This document shows positions 26,112-35,960 of a stretch of 64,000 nt of DNA, one piece after another. Made by a program: the position numbers and the translations under genes. The stretch lies in the NCBI GenBank assembly GCA_964487255.1, contig CAZAQV010000011.1, positions 123,268-187,267 of the forward strand. Direction: 5' to 3'. The DNA is from CAZAQV01 sp964487255 (GTDB lineage: Bacteria; Myxococcota_A; Polyangia; Polyangiales; CAZAQV01). Every line of letters begins with the position of its first letter. Positions within the stretch are counted from its first letter, which is position 1. A model generated the notes under the pieces. The model was given only the letters and a program-made list of their open reading frames with translations, had not been told where the DNA came from and ran no database searches.

Positions 26112-26896
26112 TACTGTAAGTCCCCTTTGGGCGAGTTGCGAAGTTGTTCAAGCGCGACGCGAATGGTCGGCACGTCTTTGGCGTGTGGACGCGCGGCGAG
26201 GTATGCGCTCAGGTCGCCTTCGGCCGTCTCGTTGGAGCCCAACGCGATGGCGAGTAGGCCGCGGTCGCGAATGTGCTCGGGGCTGCCGGTGAGCTCGACG
26301 AGCTTGTCGGACACGAGCATGGCGCGCGCGAACGAGCCTTGCTTGCGGTATGCGTGCTGTAAGTTGACCAACACACGAACCACGATGGCCGCTGGGGTTG
26401 CGACGGCCAAGTGGTGGTCTTCCAGCAAGGACGCATCGCCCAAAAACCGCAGAGCAAGCTGCTCAAGTTCGGGTTCGGACACGACGTGGCCTTCGTTAAA
26501 CGGGTCGATGAGGACCCCCTCAGCGCCGCCAACGCGCGCTAGAAAGTGTCCAGGAAAGGCGATGCCTTCCACGGTCACCCCGGCCCGTGTCCCAACGCTG
26601 GTTAAGATTGTTGCCAATGTAATGGGAAGCCCACGTCGGGTGGAGATGGCGTCGGCGAGTAGTGAATTTCGCGGCGTGTAGTAGTCCTCTCGGTTGCCAC
26701 GAAAACCACCGTGCTCGTACACCACGGCGCACAGTGCTTCGTGTTCGCTCTGGGCGGTCTTGAGGGTCTGGGCGAGGCGCTCTCCCAGCTCGTCGAGTAC
26801 CTGACGCGCTGCGGCTCGGGAGCTGCTGGCTCCGAGTTGTTGGCCGAGAAGTAGCAGCGCCTCTTCGACCGGAAGCGAAAAGAGCGGGTGCGCCAC
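26111..26896 (-). CDS. SirB1-family transglutaminase-like/TPR protein
   Basis: 261 residues. The family core is intact: RRGLPITLATILTSVGTRAGVTVEGIAFPGHFLARV with the following LIDPFNEG (equivalent of DPFNGG). A helical TPR-like C-terminus covers about 160-255. SirB1 proteins share a transglutaminase-like fold; their biochemical role is unsettled, although relatives lie next to prmC/hemK or ribosome-linked genes. The start is GTG with GGAGCGG upstream. It lies 12 bp after sdhB and directly upstream of hisC. Confidence 0.85.
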   Translation of the reverse strand: MAHPLFSLPVEEALLLLGQQLGASSSRAAARQVLDELGERLAQTLKTAQSEHEALCAVVYEHGGFRGNREDYYTPRNSLLADAISTRRGLPITLATILTSVGTRAGVTVEGIAFPGHFLARVGGAEGVLIDPFNEGHVVSEPELEQLALRFLGDASLLEDHHLAVATPAAIVVRVLVNLQHAYRKQGSFARAMLVSDKLVELTGSPEHIRDRGLLAIALGSNETAEGDLSAYLAARPHAKDVPTIRVALEQLRNSPKGDLQ

Positions 26897-26908
26897 GGAC
26901 CGCTCCGT

Positions 26909-27691
26909 CTAGCCTTTCTTCCGGGCTTTGATGTTCTTCTCCGCTGCGACCATCGATTTGAGAAAGTCGCGGTTCATGCGAGCGATGTTCGACACAGAAA
27001 TCTGTTTCGGGCACGCGACCTCACACTCGCCGTGGTTTGTGCAGCCACCAAAGCCTTCGGCGTCGTGCTGCCCGACCATGCGACGTACGCGGTCGGCGCG
27101 TTCGGGTTGGCCCTGTGGCATCATGCCCAGGTGCGAAACCTTCGCAGCAACAAAGAGGCTTGCGGACGCATTAGGGCAGGCCGCGACGCAAGCTCCGCAA
27201 CCGATGCAGGCTGCCGCGTCCATGGCCGAATCTGCAACCTCTTTGGGGACCGGAATCTCGTTTGCATCGGGTGCGCTGCCTGTGCGTAGCGTGATGTAAC
27301 CACCCGCTTCGATGATGCGGTCGAACGAAGTGCGGTCGACGACCAAGTCCTTGATGACTGGGAACGCGCCTGCGCGCCACGGCTCGATCCAGATCTCGTC
27401 GCCACTGCTAAACTGCCGCATGTGGAGCTGACAGGTCGTTGTCGCGCGTTGCGGGCCGTGTGGGGTACCGTTGATGACCATGCCGCACATGCCGCAAATG
27501 CCTTCGCGGCAGTCGTGATCGAACGCAATGGGCTCTTCGCCTTTCTCAATGAGGCCTTCGTTGACGACATCGAGCATTTCGAGGAACGACATATGCTCGT
27601 TTACGCCATTTGGCTTGTACGTCTTGAACCCGCCCGAGGCATTGCGACCGCTTTGCCGCCAAACATGCAGTGTAATTTTCAATTCAGACAT
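26909..27691 (-). CDS. sdhB: Succinate dehydrogenase/fumarate reductase iron-sulfur subunit
   Basis: 260 residues. The plant-type [2Fe-2S] domain has CREGICGMCGMVING and the later Cys in TTTCQLHM. The C-terminal ferredoxin domain has CIGCGACVAACPNA and CTNHGECEVACPKQI for the [4Fe-4S] and [3Fe-4S] clusters. It passes electrons from SdhA FAD to the membrane quinone site. The sequence style (MVINGTPHGPQ) belongs to the single-cytochrome-b (class B) complexes found in Bacteroidetes, epsilon- and deltaproteobacteria. GGGGAG precedes ATG. A 138-bp gap separates it from sdhA, larger than elsewhere in the operon. Confidence 0.93.
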   Translation of the reverse strand: MSELKITLHVWRQSGRNASGGFKTYKPNGVNEHMSFLEMLDVVNEGLIEKGEEPIAFDHDCREGICGMCGMVINGTPHGPQRATTTCQLHMRQFSSGDEIWIEPWRAGAFPVIKDLVVDRTSFDRIIEAGGYITLRTGSAPDANEIPVPKEVADSAMDAAACIGCGACVAACPNASASLFVAAKVSHLGMMPQGQPERADRVRRMVGQHDAEGFGGCTNHGECEVACPKQISVSNIARMNRDFLKSMVAAEKNIKARKKG

Positions 27692-27829
27692 TGGTTGTCT
27701 CCCCGCTCAAAGAAAAATCGTGCAGATTCCGAGCGCCCCTGGACGCAGCTCGCGAAGGAATACTGAAATGTATTTCGAGCGAGCGAAGGAAGCGGCAAGC
27801 CGGAAGATGTGCGGTTTGGCGTAGAGCGG

Positions 27830-29797
<1,968 letters not shown>

Positions 29798-29799
29798 GG

Positions 29800-30591
29800 T
29801 TATTGACCTCCCCAACCGCAGATGTCCGTGCTGCCTTCGACCTCACAGGGGCAGTCTTCGGTTGCCAGTTCGGGTGAGCAACCGACGCTTTGGGGCTCGA
29901 GACCAGACCAAACCTTGAACTCCTCCGAGCGACTGCTCGCGAAGACCGACAGTGGGATGACAAGGCCCCCGACGAGTAGAAAGGCCGCCACCGCGTGCGC
30001 TGTGAGCGTGCGGTACCTGTTATATCGTGCATGGCTGAGCCCCAGCGACTGCAACATGCTCCAGACGCCATGCCAGGTGTGAAACGCAACCGAGAGCATG
30101 AACACCGAGTAGATCGCGACATTCAAAAGGCTTCGGAATGAAAAGAGTACATTGTTGTACGGGTTATGGGGCGAGTAGGGCCACTTGTCCGAAAAGCCCT
30201 GGCCGAACGTGAGGTGCGCCAAATGGTAGACGATGAGGATGGCCAAAATCGGGCCACCCCAGCGCATGGTCCGGCTGGCAAAGGTGCTCGCGTGGTTGGC
30301 GCGCTTGTGTTGGTAGGGCACGGGCCGCGCGTCGGCGTTCGCGCTCATGAGCGCCACGGCCGACCAGGCATGGGCGACGATCGCCACCAGAAGCCCAATG
30401 CGTGCGAGCCAAAGAAGCGGCCCCAGTCGCCGCAGGCCCGCTGCGTATTCGGCCATCACCTCGGCGCCCAGGAAAATCTGCAGATTTCCAGCGATATGTG
30501 CGATCAAAAAGCCAACGAGCGCAACGCCGCTGACCGCCATGACGGCCTTCTTTCCGATGTGCGTGTCGTACAGTCCTAGTGTCTGACCCAT
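29800..30591 (-). CDS. sdhC: Succinate dehydrogenase cytochrome b subunit
   Basis: 263 residues with five hydrophobic helices. MGQTLGLYDTHIGKKAVMAVSGVALVGFLIAHIAGNLQIFLG is the usual N-terminus of class B SdhC. His residues in HIAGN, VAHAW, YHLAHL and FHTWHG are candidate ligands for two haems b. It anchors SdhAB and reduces or oxidises quinone. I place the start at ATG 30591; a GTG four codons upstream is possible. The C-terminal ~35 residues after the last helix contain four Cys (CSPEL..DCPC..DIC), an unusual tail for this family. Confidence 0.9.
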   Translation of the reverse strand: MGQTLGLYDTHIGKKAVMAVSGVALVGFLIAHIAGNLQIFLGAEVMAEYAAGLRRLGPLLWLARIGLLVAIVAHAWSAVALMSANADARPVPYQHKRANHASTFASRTMRWGGPILAILIVYHLAHLTFGQGFSDKWPYSPHNPYNNVLFSFRSLLNVAIYSVFMLSVAFHTWHGVWSMLQSLGLSHARYNRYRTLTAHAVAAFLLVGGLVIPLSVFASSRSEEFKVWSGLEPQSVGCSPELATEDCPCEVEGSTDICGWGGQ

Positions 30592-30780
30592 GCAAAACCT
30601 CACGATCCGTCGTAACCCTGGAGTCTCTTTGACGGCCCGTGAAGCTATACAACGCGTGGCGCGAAAATCCCAGCGATCTTCAGCAAAAATGGGCTACCTG
30701 CACGTGTGTCGGGGTTGTGCAAACCAAGGCTCTGTCAACTGCCTGTCCGAACTTGCGGACGACGTAGTTCTAGCTGTGCT

Positions 30781-30817
30781 TAAAAACCGGAGCGCGCAGT
30801 GAAGGCACCGCGCGCTC
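30781..30817 (-). terminator. Intrinsic terminator of the VWA gene
   Basis: On the minus strand GAGCGCGC and GCGCGCTC form an 8-bp stem around a 12-nt loop, followed by CGGTTTTTA. It is placed 17 bp after the VWA stop codon. Confidence 0.8.
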
Positions 30818-30833
30818 TGAGTTGAAAACGAGC

Positions 30834-32441
30834 CTAAGGGTTGTAGTTCGTTAGAACGTCTGCGAACTCGCGTCGGTCGGCATCTCGCTCGGCCTGGGCG
30901 TCGACGATTTCGCGAATGGTCGGCAGCTCGGCGTCGCTTGCGTAGGGGCTGAGCATGAGGCGTTCGGCAAAGCCCGCGATGGCCGCGGCCCAGCGCAAGT
31001 CTTGACCGGCGTCTTTCGTAGCGGAGACGTCGCTCGCTATTAGACCCTGTTCGGTTTCACTGGCCGGGTCCTCCTTGATTGCGTCGACGTCCTTCCAGCG
31101 CACGCGGACCTGCATCAGCTCGCCCGAAGCGAACGTTGCGCGCTCTCCTTCGACGGGCTCGCCGCTCTGGCGCTCGGGGATCGACTCTCCTTCGGGGAAC
31201 GCGCCTTCGGTGAGCACCAACTCGTACAGCGCCGTCACGCGATGGCCCGCGCCGACTTCGCCTGCGTCGACCGTATCGTCACGAAAAAGATAGTCAGGGA
31301 TGTAGCGGTTTTCGTAGCCGAGCAAACGATAGCCGGCGACCTCTTCGGGGTTGAACTCAACCTGAATCTTAAGGTCTTGGGCCACGTGCACGAGCGTGGA
31401 GAGCATGCGGTCCTGCACGTAGCCGACGGCCGAGTCCTGGTCGCCGATGTACCCGTAGATGCCGTTGCCGGCGTTGGAGACCAGCTCCATCATGGCGTCG
31501 TTGTGCCCGATGCCAAAGCCCAGCGCGGTCAGCGTGATGCCCTCGTCGCGCTTTTGCTCGATGAGTTCGACCAACGCCTCGGTGCTCGACGTGCCCACGT
31601 TGAAGTCCCCATCGGTGCAGATCAGAACGTGGTTGATGCCGCCTTCGATGAAGGCCGCTTTGGCCTGCTGATAGGCCAGGTCGATGCCGGCGGCGCCTGC
31701 GGTCGAACCGCCCGCGCTGAAGCTTTCGATGACGCGTCGGATGTGCTCGGCCTCGGCGACCGGAGTCGGCGGCAGGGCGACGCCCGTGGAACCGGCGTAC
31801 GTGACGATCGAGACGGTGTCCTGTTCACGCAGCACGGTGAGCGTTTGGGTAAGCACCGTCTTGACGAGCGCGAGCTTGTCGCCGCTGCTCATGCTGCCCG
31901 AGATGTCGACCAAGAACACGAGGTTAGCGGGCTTCTGTTCATCGTTTGGAGGGGCTTCCGCCTGAATGCCGACGCGCACGAGTTTGGTCGCGCGTCCCAG
32001 AGGATGGTCCGTCCCTGCCAAGTCGATGGCGAATGGAATCTCAGAGTTCGCTTCGGGGGTCTCGTATTCGTAGTCAAAGTAGTTGACGAAGTCTTCGAGG
32101 CGCACGTCATTGGGGTTGGGCGTGCCGCCCTCGCGAAGAATGCGCAATGCATATTGGTAGCTCGCGGTATCCACATCGGCCGCGAAGGTCGAGAAGGGGT
32201 CGTGCGCGGTCTCGACGAAGGGGTTGGGTTCGGGTTTCTCCCGGTCCACATCGCGCGGCTCTTCGTCGCTCGGAAGCGCTCCTTCGCCCTCGTCTGCCGC
32301 AACGCCCGCATCGATGGCCCGCCCTTGATTTGGGTTGTTTGGCCCCGCGTGGTAGTAGTTGCCCGCACTATCGTCATAGGCACTGCAGCCAGCGGTCAGC
32401 AGCAGTCCTGTTACTCCAACACAAGATAAAAATTTCTTCAT
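30834..32441 (-). CDS. VWA-domain lipoprotein (YfbK/DUF3520-type)
   Basis: 535 residues. The lipobox is TAGC (Cys near residue 19), followed by an Asp/Glu/Pro-rich linker. Next come an N-terminal conserved module (FSTFAADVDTASYQYALRILREG) and a VWA domain with MIDAS DxSxS (FLVDISGSMSSGDKL near residue 178) and later Thr/Asp (CTDGDFNVGTSS). The last part corresponds to the DUF3520-like C-terminus. Proteins of this architecture are lipid-anchored and bind partners through a metal site; function is not established. A GG-N10-GC (sigma-54-like) element lies 16 nt upstream of the ATG, and a strong terminator follows. Confidence 0.88.
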   Translation of the reverse strand: MKKFLSCVGVTGLLLTAGCSAYDDSAGNYYHAGPNNPNQGRAIDAGVAADEGEGALPSDEEPRDVDREKPEPNPFVETAHDPFSTFAADVDTASYQYALRILREGGTPNPNDVRLEDFVNYFDYEYETPEANSEIPFAIDLAGTDHPLGRATKLVRVGIQAEAPPNDEQKPANLVFLVDISGSMSSGDKLALVKTVLTQTLTVLREQDTVSIVTYAGSTGVALPPTPVAEAEHIRRVIESFSAGGSTAGAAGIDLAYQQAKAAFIEGGINHVLICTDGDFNVGTSSTEALVELIEQKRDEGITLTALGFGIGHNDAMMELVSNAGNGIYGYIGDQDSAVGYVQDRMLSTLVHVAQDLKIQVEFNPEEVAGYRLLGYENRYIPDYLFRDDTVDAGEVGAGHRVTALYELVLTEGAFPEGESIPERQSGEPVEGERATFASGELMQVRVRWKDVDAIKEDPASETEQGLIASDVSATKDAGQDLRWAAAIAGFAERLMLSPYASDAELPTIREIVDAQAERDADRREFADVLTNYNP

Positions 32442-32455
32442 GACTGCGATTCATT

Positions 32456-32471
32456 TGCATGGCGTATGCCA
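32456..32471 (-). promoter_or_regulatory. Sigma-54-like promoter of the VWA gene
   Basis: Minus strand TGGCATACGCCATGCA has the -24 GG and -12 GC separated by exactly 10 nt. The predicted start is about 4 nt before ATG 32441. The -12 element ATGC deviates from TTGC, so this is the weaker member of the group. Confidence 0.45.
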
Positions 32472-32674
32472 GGCTGCGCATTGGCGATCGCTAGCGATTT
32501 CGGGGCTTGCAGCGTGCCACCTTGTGCCATCGAAGCGTTTGGGTGACCGCGCGTCGCTCTCGTCGGGGCACGGCCGGGGCACGGTTGCGACAGTCTGGCC
32601 CAGTTTTAGCTATCCATGTCGCAGAAAGTCGCGCCGAAGCGCAATAAAGACAGTGAAAATTGGCGGAGCTAGGT

Positions 32675-32690
32675 GGGCACACACCTTGCT
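32675..32690 (+). promoter_or_regulatory. Sigma-54-like promoter (or leaderless -10) before small lipoprotein
   Basis: GGGCACACACCTTGCT matches TGGCACN5TTGCT at all but the first base, with GG-N10-GC spacing. Transcription would begin about 2 nt before ATG 32703. A competing reading is a -10-like TACCCT (32690-32695) ending 7 nt before the ATG. Confidence 0.5.
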
Positions 32691-32702
32691 ACCCTACGGC
32701 GC

Positions 32703-33137
32703 ATGCGAAATACAATTCTGGTTCTAACGATGTTGTCCGGAACGTTCGTTGCTTGCGAGAGCGAAGGGTGCACGCTGCTCGGCTGCGAGGACTCCATTAC
32801 GCTGACATTCGTCGACAGTGGTGGCGACTTGATCACCGAGACTGTGACGGGCACCTTTTCGATCGACGGAACGCCATACAGCGTCGAGTGCAGCGACGAG
32901 AACAGCGTGCCGCCTGCGGTCGTCTGCAACGAAGACGGTTCGGTCAGCGTGAGCGTTGGTCAAGCGATCGAAGGCGAGGTGTCGACGCTGAGCGCGGAGT
33001 TTGACGTGCAAACGCAATCGGGCAGTGCGAGCTACATGGCGAGCACTGAAGTCATGGTCACCCAACACAACGAGCCCAACGGCCCTGGCTGCCCGCCGGT
33101 TTGCAGCCGCGGCCAAGCCACCATCACGCTGCAGTAG
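32703..33137 (+). CDS. Small Cys-rich lipoprotein of unknown function
   Basis: 144 residues. The signal MRNTILVLTMLSGTFVAC has a likely lipid-modified Cys at residue 18. The rest is acidic and Thr/Ser/Val-rich with beta-strand character (SITLTFVDSGGDLITETVTGTFSIDG). Cys pairs in EGCTLLGCED, VEC, VVC and GCPPVC suggest disulphides in the periplasm. No family is recognised. It converges with the minus-strand lipoprotein gene 33147-34469, leaving 9 bp between the stops. Confidence 0.72.
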   Translation: MRNTILVLTMLSGTFVACESEGCTLLGCEDSITLTFVDSGGDLITETVTGTFSIDGTPYSVECSDENSVPPAVVCNEDGSVSVSVGQAIEGEVSTLSAEFDVQTQSGSASYMASTEVMVTQHNEPNGPGCPPVCSRGQATITLQ

Positions 33138-33146
33138 TCGCTGAGT

Positions 33147-34469
33147 TCAGCGAACGACGATCGAATCGATGTAGAACGGGTCGGGTGGCCCGACCAATCC
33201 GCCGACGACCGTGTTCTCCATGTGGACCAGACCGCCGTCGGTCGGTGCTGAAAAGATGTACTCGAAGTCGTACCATCCCTCCTCGACCTCGACGGCACCC
33301 GAATGGAAGACACGCGTAGGCTGCTGATCGACCTCGGCAAAAGTGATTGCGCGTAGCGACGGTGGCTTGTTGGGTATGAGGCCGCCTGTCGTGATCAACC
33401 GCGCGCGAACCACGATGCGCGAGAATGCCTCTCGCTGGAGGGCCGCGACGATATCCCACGTGCCGTTCGATGTGGCACTTGCTTCTCCGACCGCGACGCA
33501 GGTGTCAACGTCTGGGCACTCCTCGGAAAGCCGAGCCGCGCTGCCGTAAAGCTGTGCCTCGTCAGGTGCGAACTCTATCGCTTCACTCGCGGACGAAAGC
33601 GGAAAATAGCTTTGCCCAAACTCCTGCGGTGCGCTGAGGTTGCCTGCGCGGTCCGATAGCGATGCAAGGCTCAGCCGAACATTTGCCGACCACCAAGAGG
33701 CTGGCTGAACGGTTGCATTCGTCACGAACTCTTCATCGTCGTCAAATTGAATGACAACGTCCTGCTGGTTGACGGTGATGCTGTCCGATAGTTCCGTGCG
33801 TGAGACGGACTCGGAAACAGAAACTGAAATTGCAGTCCAGGGAAGAAAGGGGCGTTCGCTTTGCAGGTAGCGGGCCTGTTGAGGCGTGATGGGCTGCGCC
33901 TTGAATTGAGGAGCTGTCTTGTCTTCGAGTAGTCGCAGTGTCCCAGAGAAGTCGTGGTACCAACCGAGATCTCCGTCGATCACCTCTTCGAGCCCGACGC
34001 ATTTCACCAGCGCACCAGGCTGCAAACTCTCGAAATCGAGCGCTTCAAGTGTTCCGATTTGCCCCCAACCGCTCGTCATCGCCGTTTCGGGTTCGATGAA
34101 ATAGTCTTCGGGACGATAGAAGCGCGCGCGTCCCGCAAAGCTGCCGTCTGAGCTTCGAGTAAAGCGCGAACGTTCGCCCCAAAGCGGCGTGACGTACGCG
34201 ACGAGCTCACCGTCCTCTTCAAGAAGTTCCAAGCTCGCTTCGACTTCGGTGATTGCGGGTGGATCGAGCTCCAAGTTGGTGTCGTCGAACGCGACGTTCT
34301 CAGCGACCAAGCGAAAGTATCGAGGTGCACCGCCGAGCTTGGCAGCCCCTTCATTGGGTTGCGTCGCGGCGCGGCCGGTCGTGGGCTCGGTGTAGGCTGC
34401 ACAGCCCAGCCACAAGAGGCACAACAGGAGGTGAAAGGCGCGAACGAAAAAAGGCGAGCAATGATGCAT
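33147..34469 (-). CDS. Exported lipoprotein with Ig/adhesin-like beta composition
   Basis: 440 residues from ATG 34469. The N-terminal hydrophobic segment ends at LWLGC, a plausible but non-classical lipobox. The long downstream region has many short beta-strand patterns and two DTCVAVGEAS-like loops. The C-terminal ~150 residues (TWDIVAALQREAFSRIVVRARLITTGG ... WYDFEYIFSAP) look like a carbohydrate-binding jelly-roll, but I cannot name a family. The frame extends 18 codons upstream, but a sigma-54-like promoter sits in that extension, 14 nt before this ATG, supporting the shorter start. Confidence 0.7.
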   Translation of the reverse strand: MHHCSPFFVRAFHLLLCLLWLGCAAYTEPTTGRAATQPNEGAAKLGGAPRYFRLVAENVAFDDTNLELDPPAITEVEASLELLEEDGELVAYVTPLWGERSRFTRSSDGSFAGRARFYRPEDYFIEPETAMTSGWGQIGTLEALDFESLQPGALVKCVGLEEVIDGDLGWYHDFSGTLRLLEDKTAPQFKAQPITPQQARYLQSERPFLPWTAISVSVSESVSRTELSDSITVNQQDVVIQFDDDEEFVTNATVQPASWWSANVRLSLASLSDRAGNLSAPQEFGQSYFPLSSASEAIEFAPDEAQLYGSAARLSEECPDVDTCVAVGEASATSNGTWDIVAALQREAFSRIVVRARLITTGGLIPNKPPSLRAITFAEVDQQPTRVFHSGAVEVEEGWYDFEYIFSAPTDGGLVHMENTVVGGLVGPPDPFYIDSIVVR

Positions 34470-34481
34470 GCACGACGATAT

Positions 34482-34497
34482 CGCAAGCGTCGTTCCA
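34482..34497 (-). promoter_or_regulatory. Sigma-54-like promoter of the 33147-34469 lipoprotein
   Basis: Minus strand TGGAACGACGCTTGCG has -24 TGGAAC and -12 TTGC with exact GG-N10-GC spacing. The predicted transcription start is at about 34471, 2 nt before the ATG at 34469. Confidence 0.55.
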
Positions 34498-34764
34498 GCC
34501 CGATTGAGAATAAAATCGAGCAATTACAATGAATAAACGTGGCACATATCGGCTCATGTAGGCACATGTGCGACCTCGGGATCACAGCCACATGGCACAG
34601 CCGTAAACCATACTTGTCATAGAGGGATGGCTGCCCAAACGGGTGGGGCTCCGCGCTGCCGGCCGATCGCCGGGACCTCGTTCCTGAGAAAGTCGGCTAC
34701 CTTCGAGCGTGCCCGCCTCGATGAGCGATTGATGGGTCTCGGCCTCCGGAAGGCGCAGCGTTGC

Positions 34765-35931
34765 CTACGGGTCGAGGTAGTCGACGAGTTCGCCGCGGAA
34801 GGTCTGGAGGGTAGTGCGCCCAACGGCGCGCTCGACGATGGGGTTTGGTGCGATGTGCACTTTGCCTTTGCCCCCCGGCGTGTCGACGATGAACTTGGGC
34901 AGCGCGATACCGCTTAGACGTCCCTGCAAAGAGGCCATGATCTGCATGCCGACGTCGAGCGGCGTGCGCAGGTGGCCGGTACCGCGAACGGGGTCGGCTT
35001 GTAGCAAATAGTAGGGCCTGACGCGTTCGCGAACGAGCCCACGAAAAAGGTCGGCGAGCGTGTCCGCGTCGTCGTTGATTCCCCGCAAGAGCACGGCCTG
35101 ATTCATGACCGGAATGCCTGCATCCACGAGGCGTCGGCATGCTGTTCGTGACTCTGCTGTCAGCTCTTTGGGGTGGTTGAAGTGCGTCATCAACCACACG
35201 CTTGGGTGCGAGCGCAGCGCTTGACAGAACGCGTGGGTCACACGTTGCGGAAGCGTGACGGGCGTTCGCGTCGCGAAGCGAACATCCACGACGTGTTCGA
35301 TGGCCGCCAGGCGTCCGAGAACTTGTGCGATGCGGCCGTCCGACAGGAGACCTGGGTCTCCCCCGGAGACGATCACCTCGCGCAGCGTCGGCGTGGCGGC
35401 GATGTATGCGAAGGCGTGCTCCAACTTGGCGAGGCTCGCGGCACCTTCACCTTGGCCCACCATGCGAGAGCGCGTGCAAAAACGGCAGTACACGCCGCAG
35501 TGGTCCGTGACCAAGAGCAAGGCGCGATCGGGATAACGCTGCACGAGCCGCGGCGCGACCTCGTGCGCCTCTTCCCCAAGGGGATCAAGCATGTCGCCGG
35601 GCACCTCGATGTCTTCGTCGCTTGTCGGCACGCACTGCTTTCGGATCGGGCAATGCGGGTCATCGGGATCGCAGAGCGACAAGTAGTAGGGCGTGATGGA
35701 AAGAGGCAGTCCCCGCTCTGCGACGCGCGCAATGCCCGCGCGCTCCTCTGCCGTGAGCCCAAGCCGTTCGCTCAGGGCACCCAAGTCGCGGGTTGCGTGT
35801 CGCGCTTGCCAGCGCCAATCGTGCCAGTTATTCGCTGAATCTTCGTTAGAATGCGCGTTGGTCGAGGGCCGCGAACCTGTGCCCGGCGGTGCGGTTTGGC
35901 GCGATAGCAGTGTGAGGATTCGGCGTTCCAT
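34765..35931 (-). CDS. KamA-family radical SAM aminomutase (lysine 2,3-aminomutase-like)
   Basis: 388 residues. The radical SAM cluster motif is CGVYCRFCTR (CxxxCxxC). Upstream hallmarks are SITPYYLSLCDPDDPHCPIRKQCVP and ExxDPLGE. The PLP-binding and C-terminal zinc-region hallmark reads VDTPGGKGKVHIAPNPI. The family interconverts alpha- and beta-lysine using SAM, PLP and a [4Fe-4S] cluster. It could serve osmolyte production (N-acetyl-beta-lysine) or EF-P modification; no ablB acetyltransferase or EpmA is in the window, so the role is open. It is divergent from pckA with only 29 bp between start codons, so the two promoters must overlap. Confidence 0.88.
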   Translation of the reverse strand: MERRILTLLSRQTAPPGTGSRPSTNAHSNEDSANNWHDWRWQARHATRDLGALSERLGLTAEERAGIARVAERGLPLSITPYYLSLCDPDDPHCPIRKQCVPTSDEDIEVPGDMLDPLGEEAHEVAPRLVQRYPDRALLLVTDHCGVYCRFCTRSRMVGQGEGAASLAKLEHAFAYIAATPTLREVIVSGGDPGLLSDGRIAQVLGRLAAIEHVVDVRFATRTPVTLPQRVTHAFCQALRSHPSVWLMTHFNHPKELTAESRTACRRLVDAGIPVMNQAVLLRGINDDADTLADLFRGLVRERVRPYYLLQADPVRGTGHLRTPLDVGMQIMASLQGRLSGIALPKFIVDTPGGKGKVHIAPNPIVERAVGRTTLQTFRGELVDYLDP

Positions 35932-35960
35932 TCGGAGACGATTTGGCCTATTTTTGCGCG

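Noticed and set aside
30590..30802. 70-residue plus-strand frame before sdhC
   Set aside because: No ribosome site or family; it lies over the probable sdh promoter region and starts inside sdhC's start codon.
31242..32429. Plus-strand open frame of 395 codons opposite the VWA gene
   Set aside because: It is an antisense shadow; the VWA MIDAS motif and lipobox identify the true strand.
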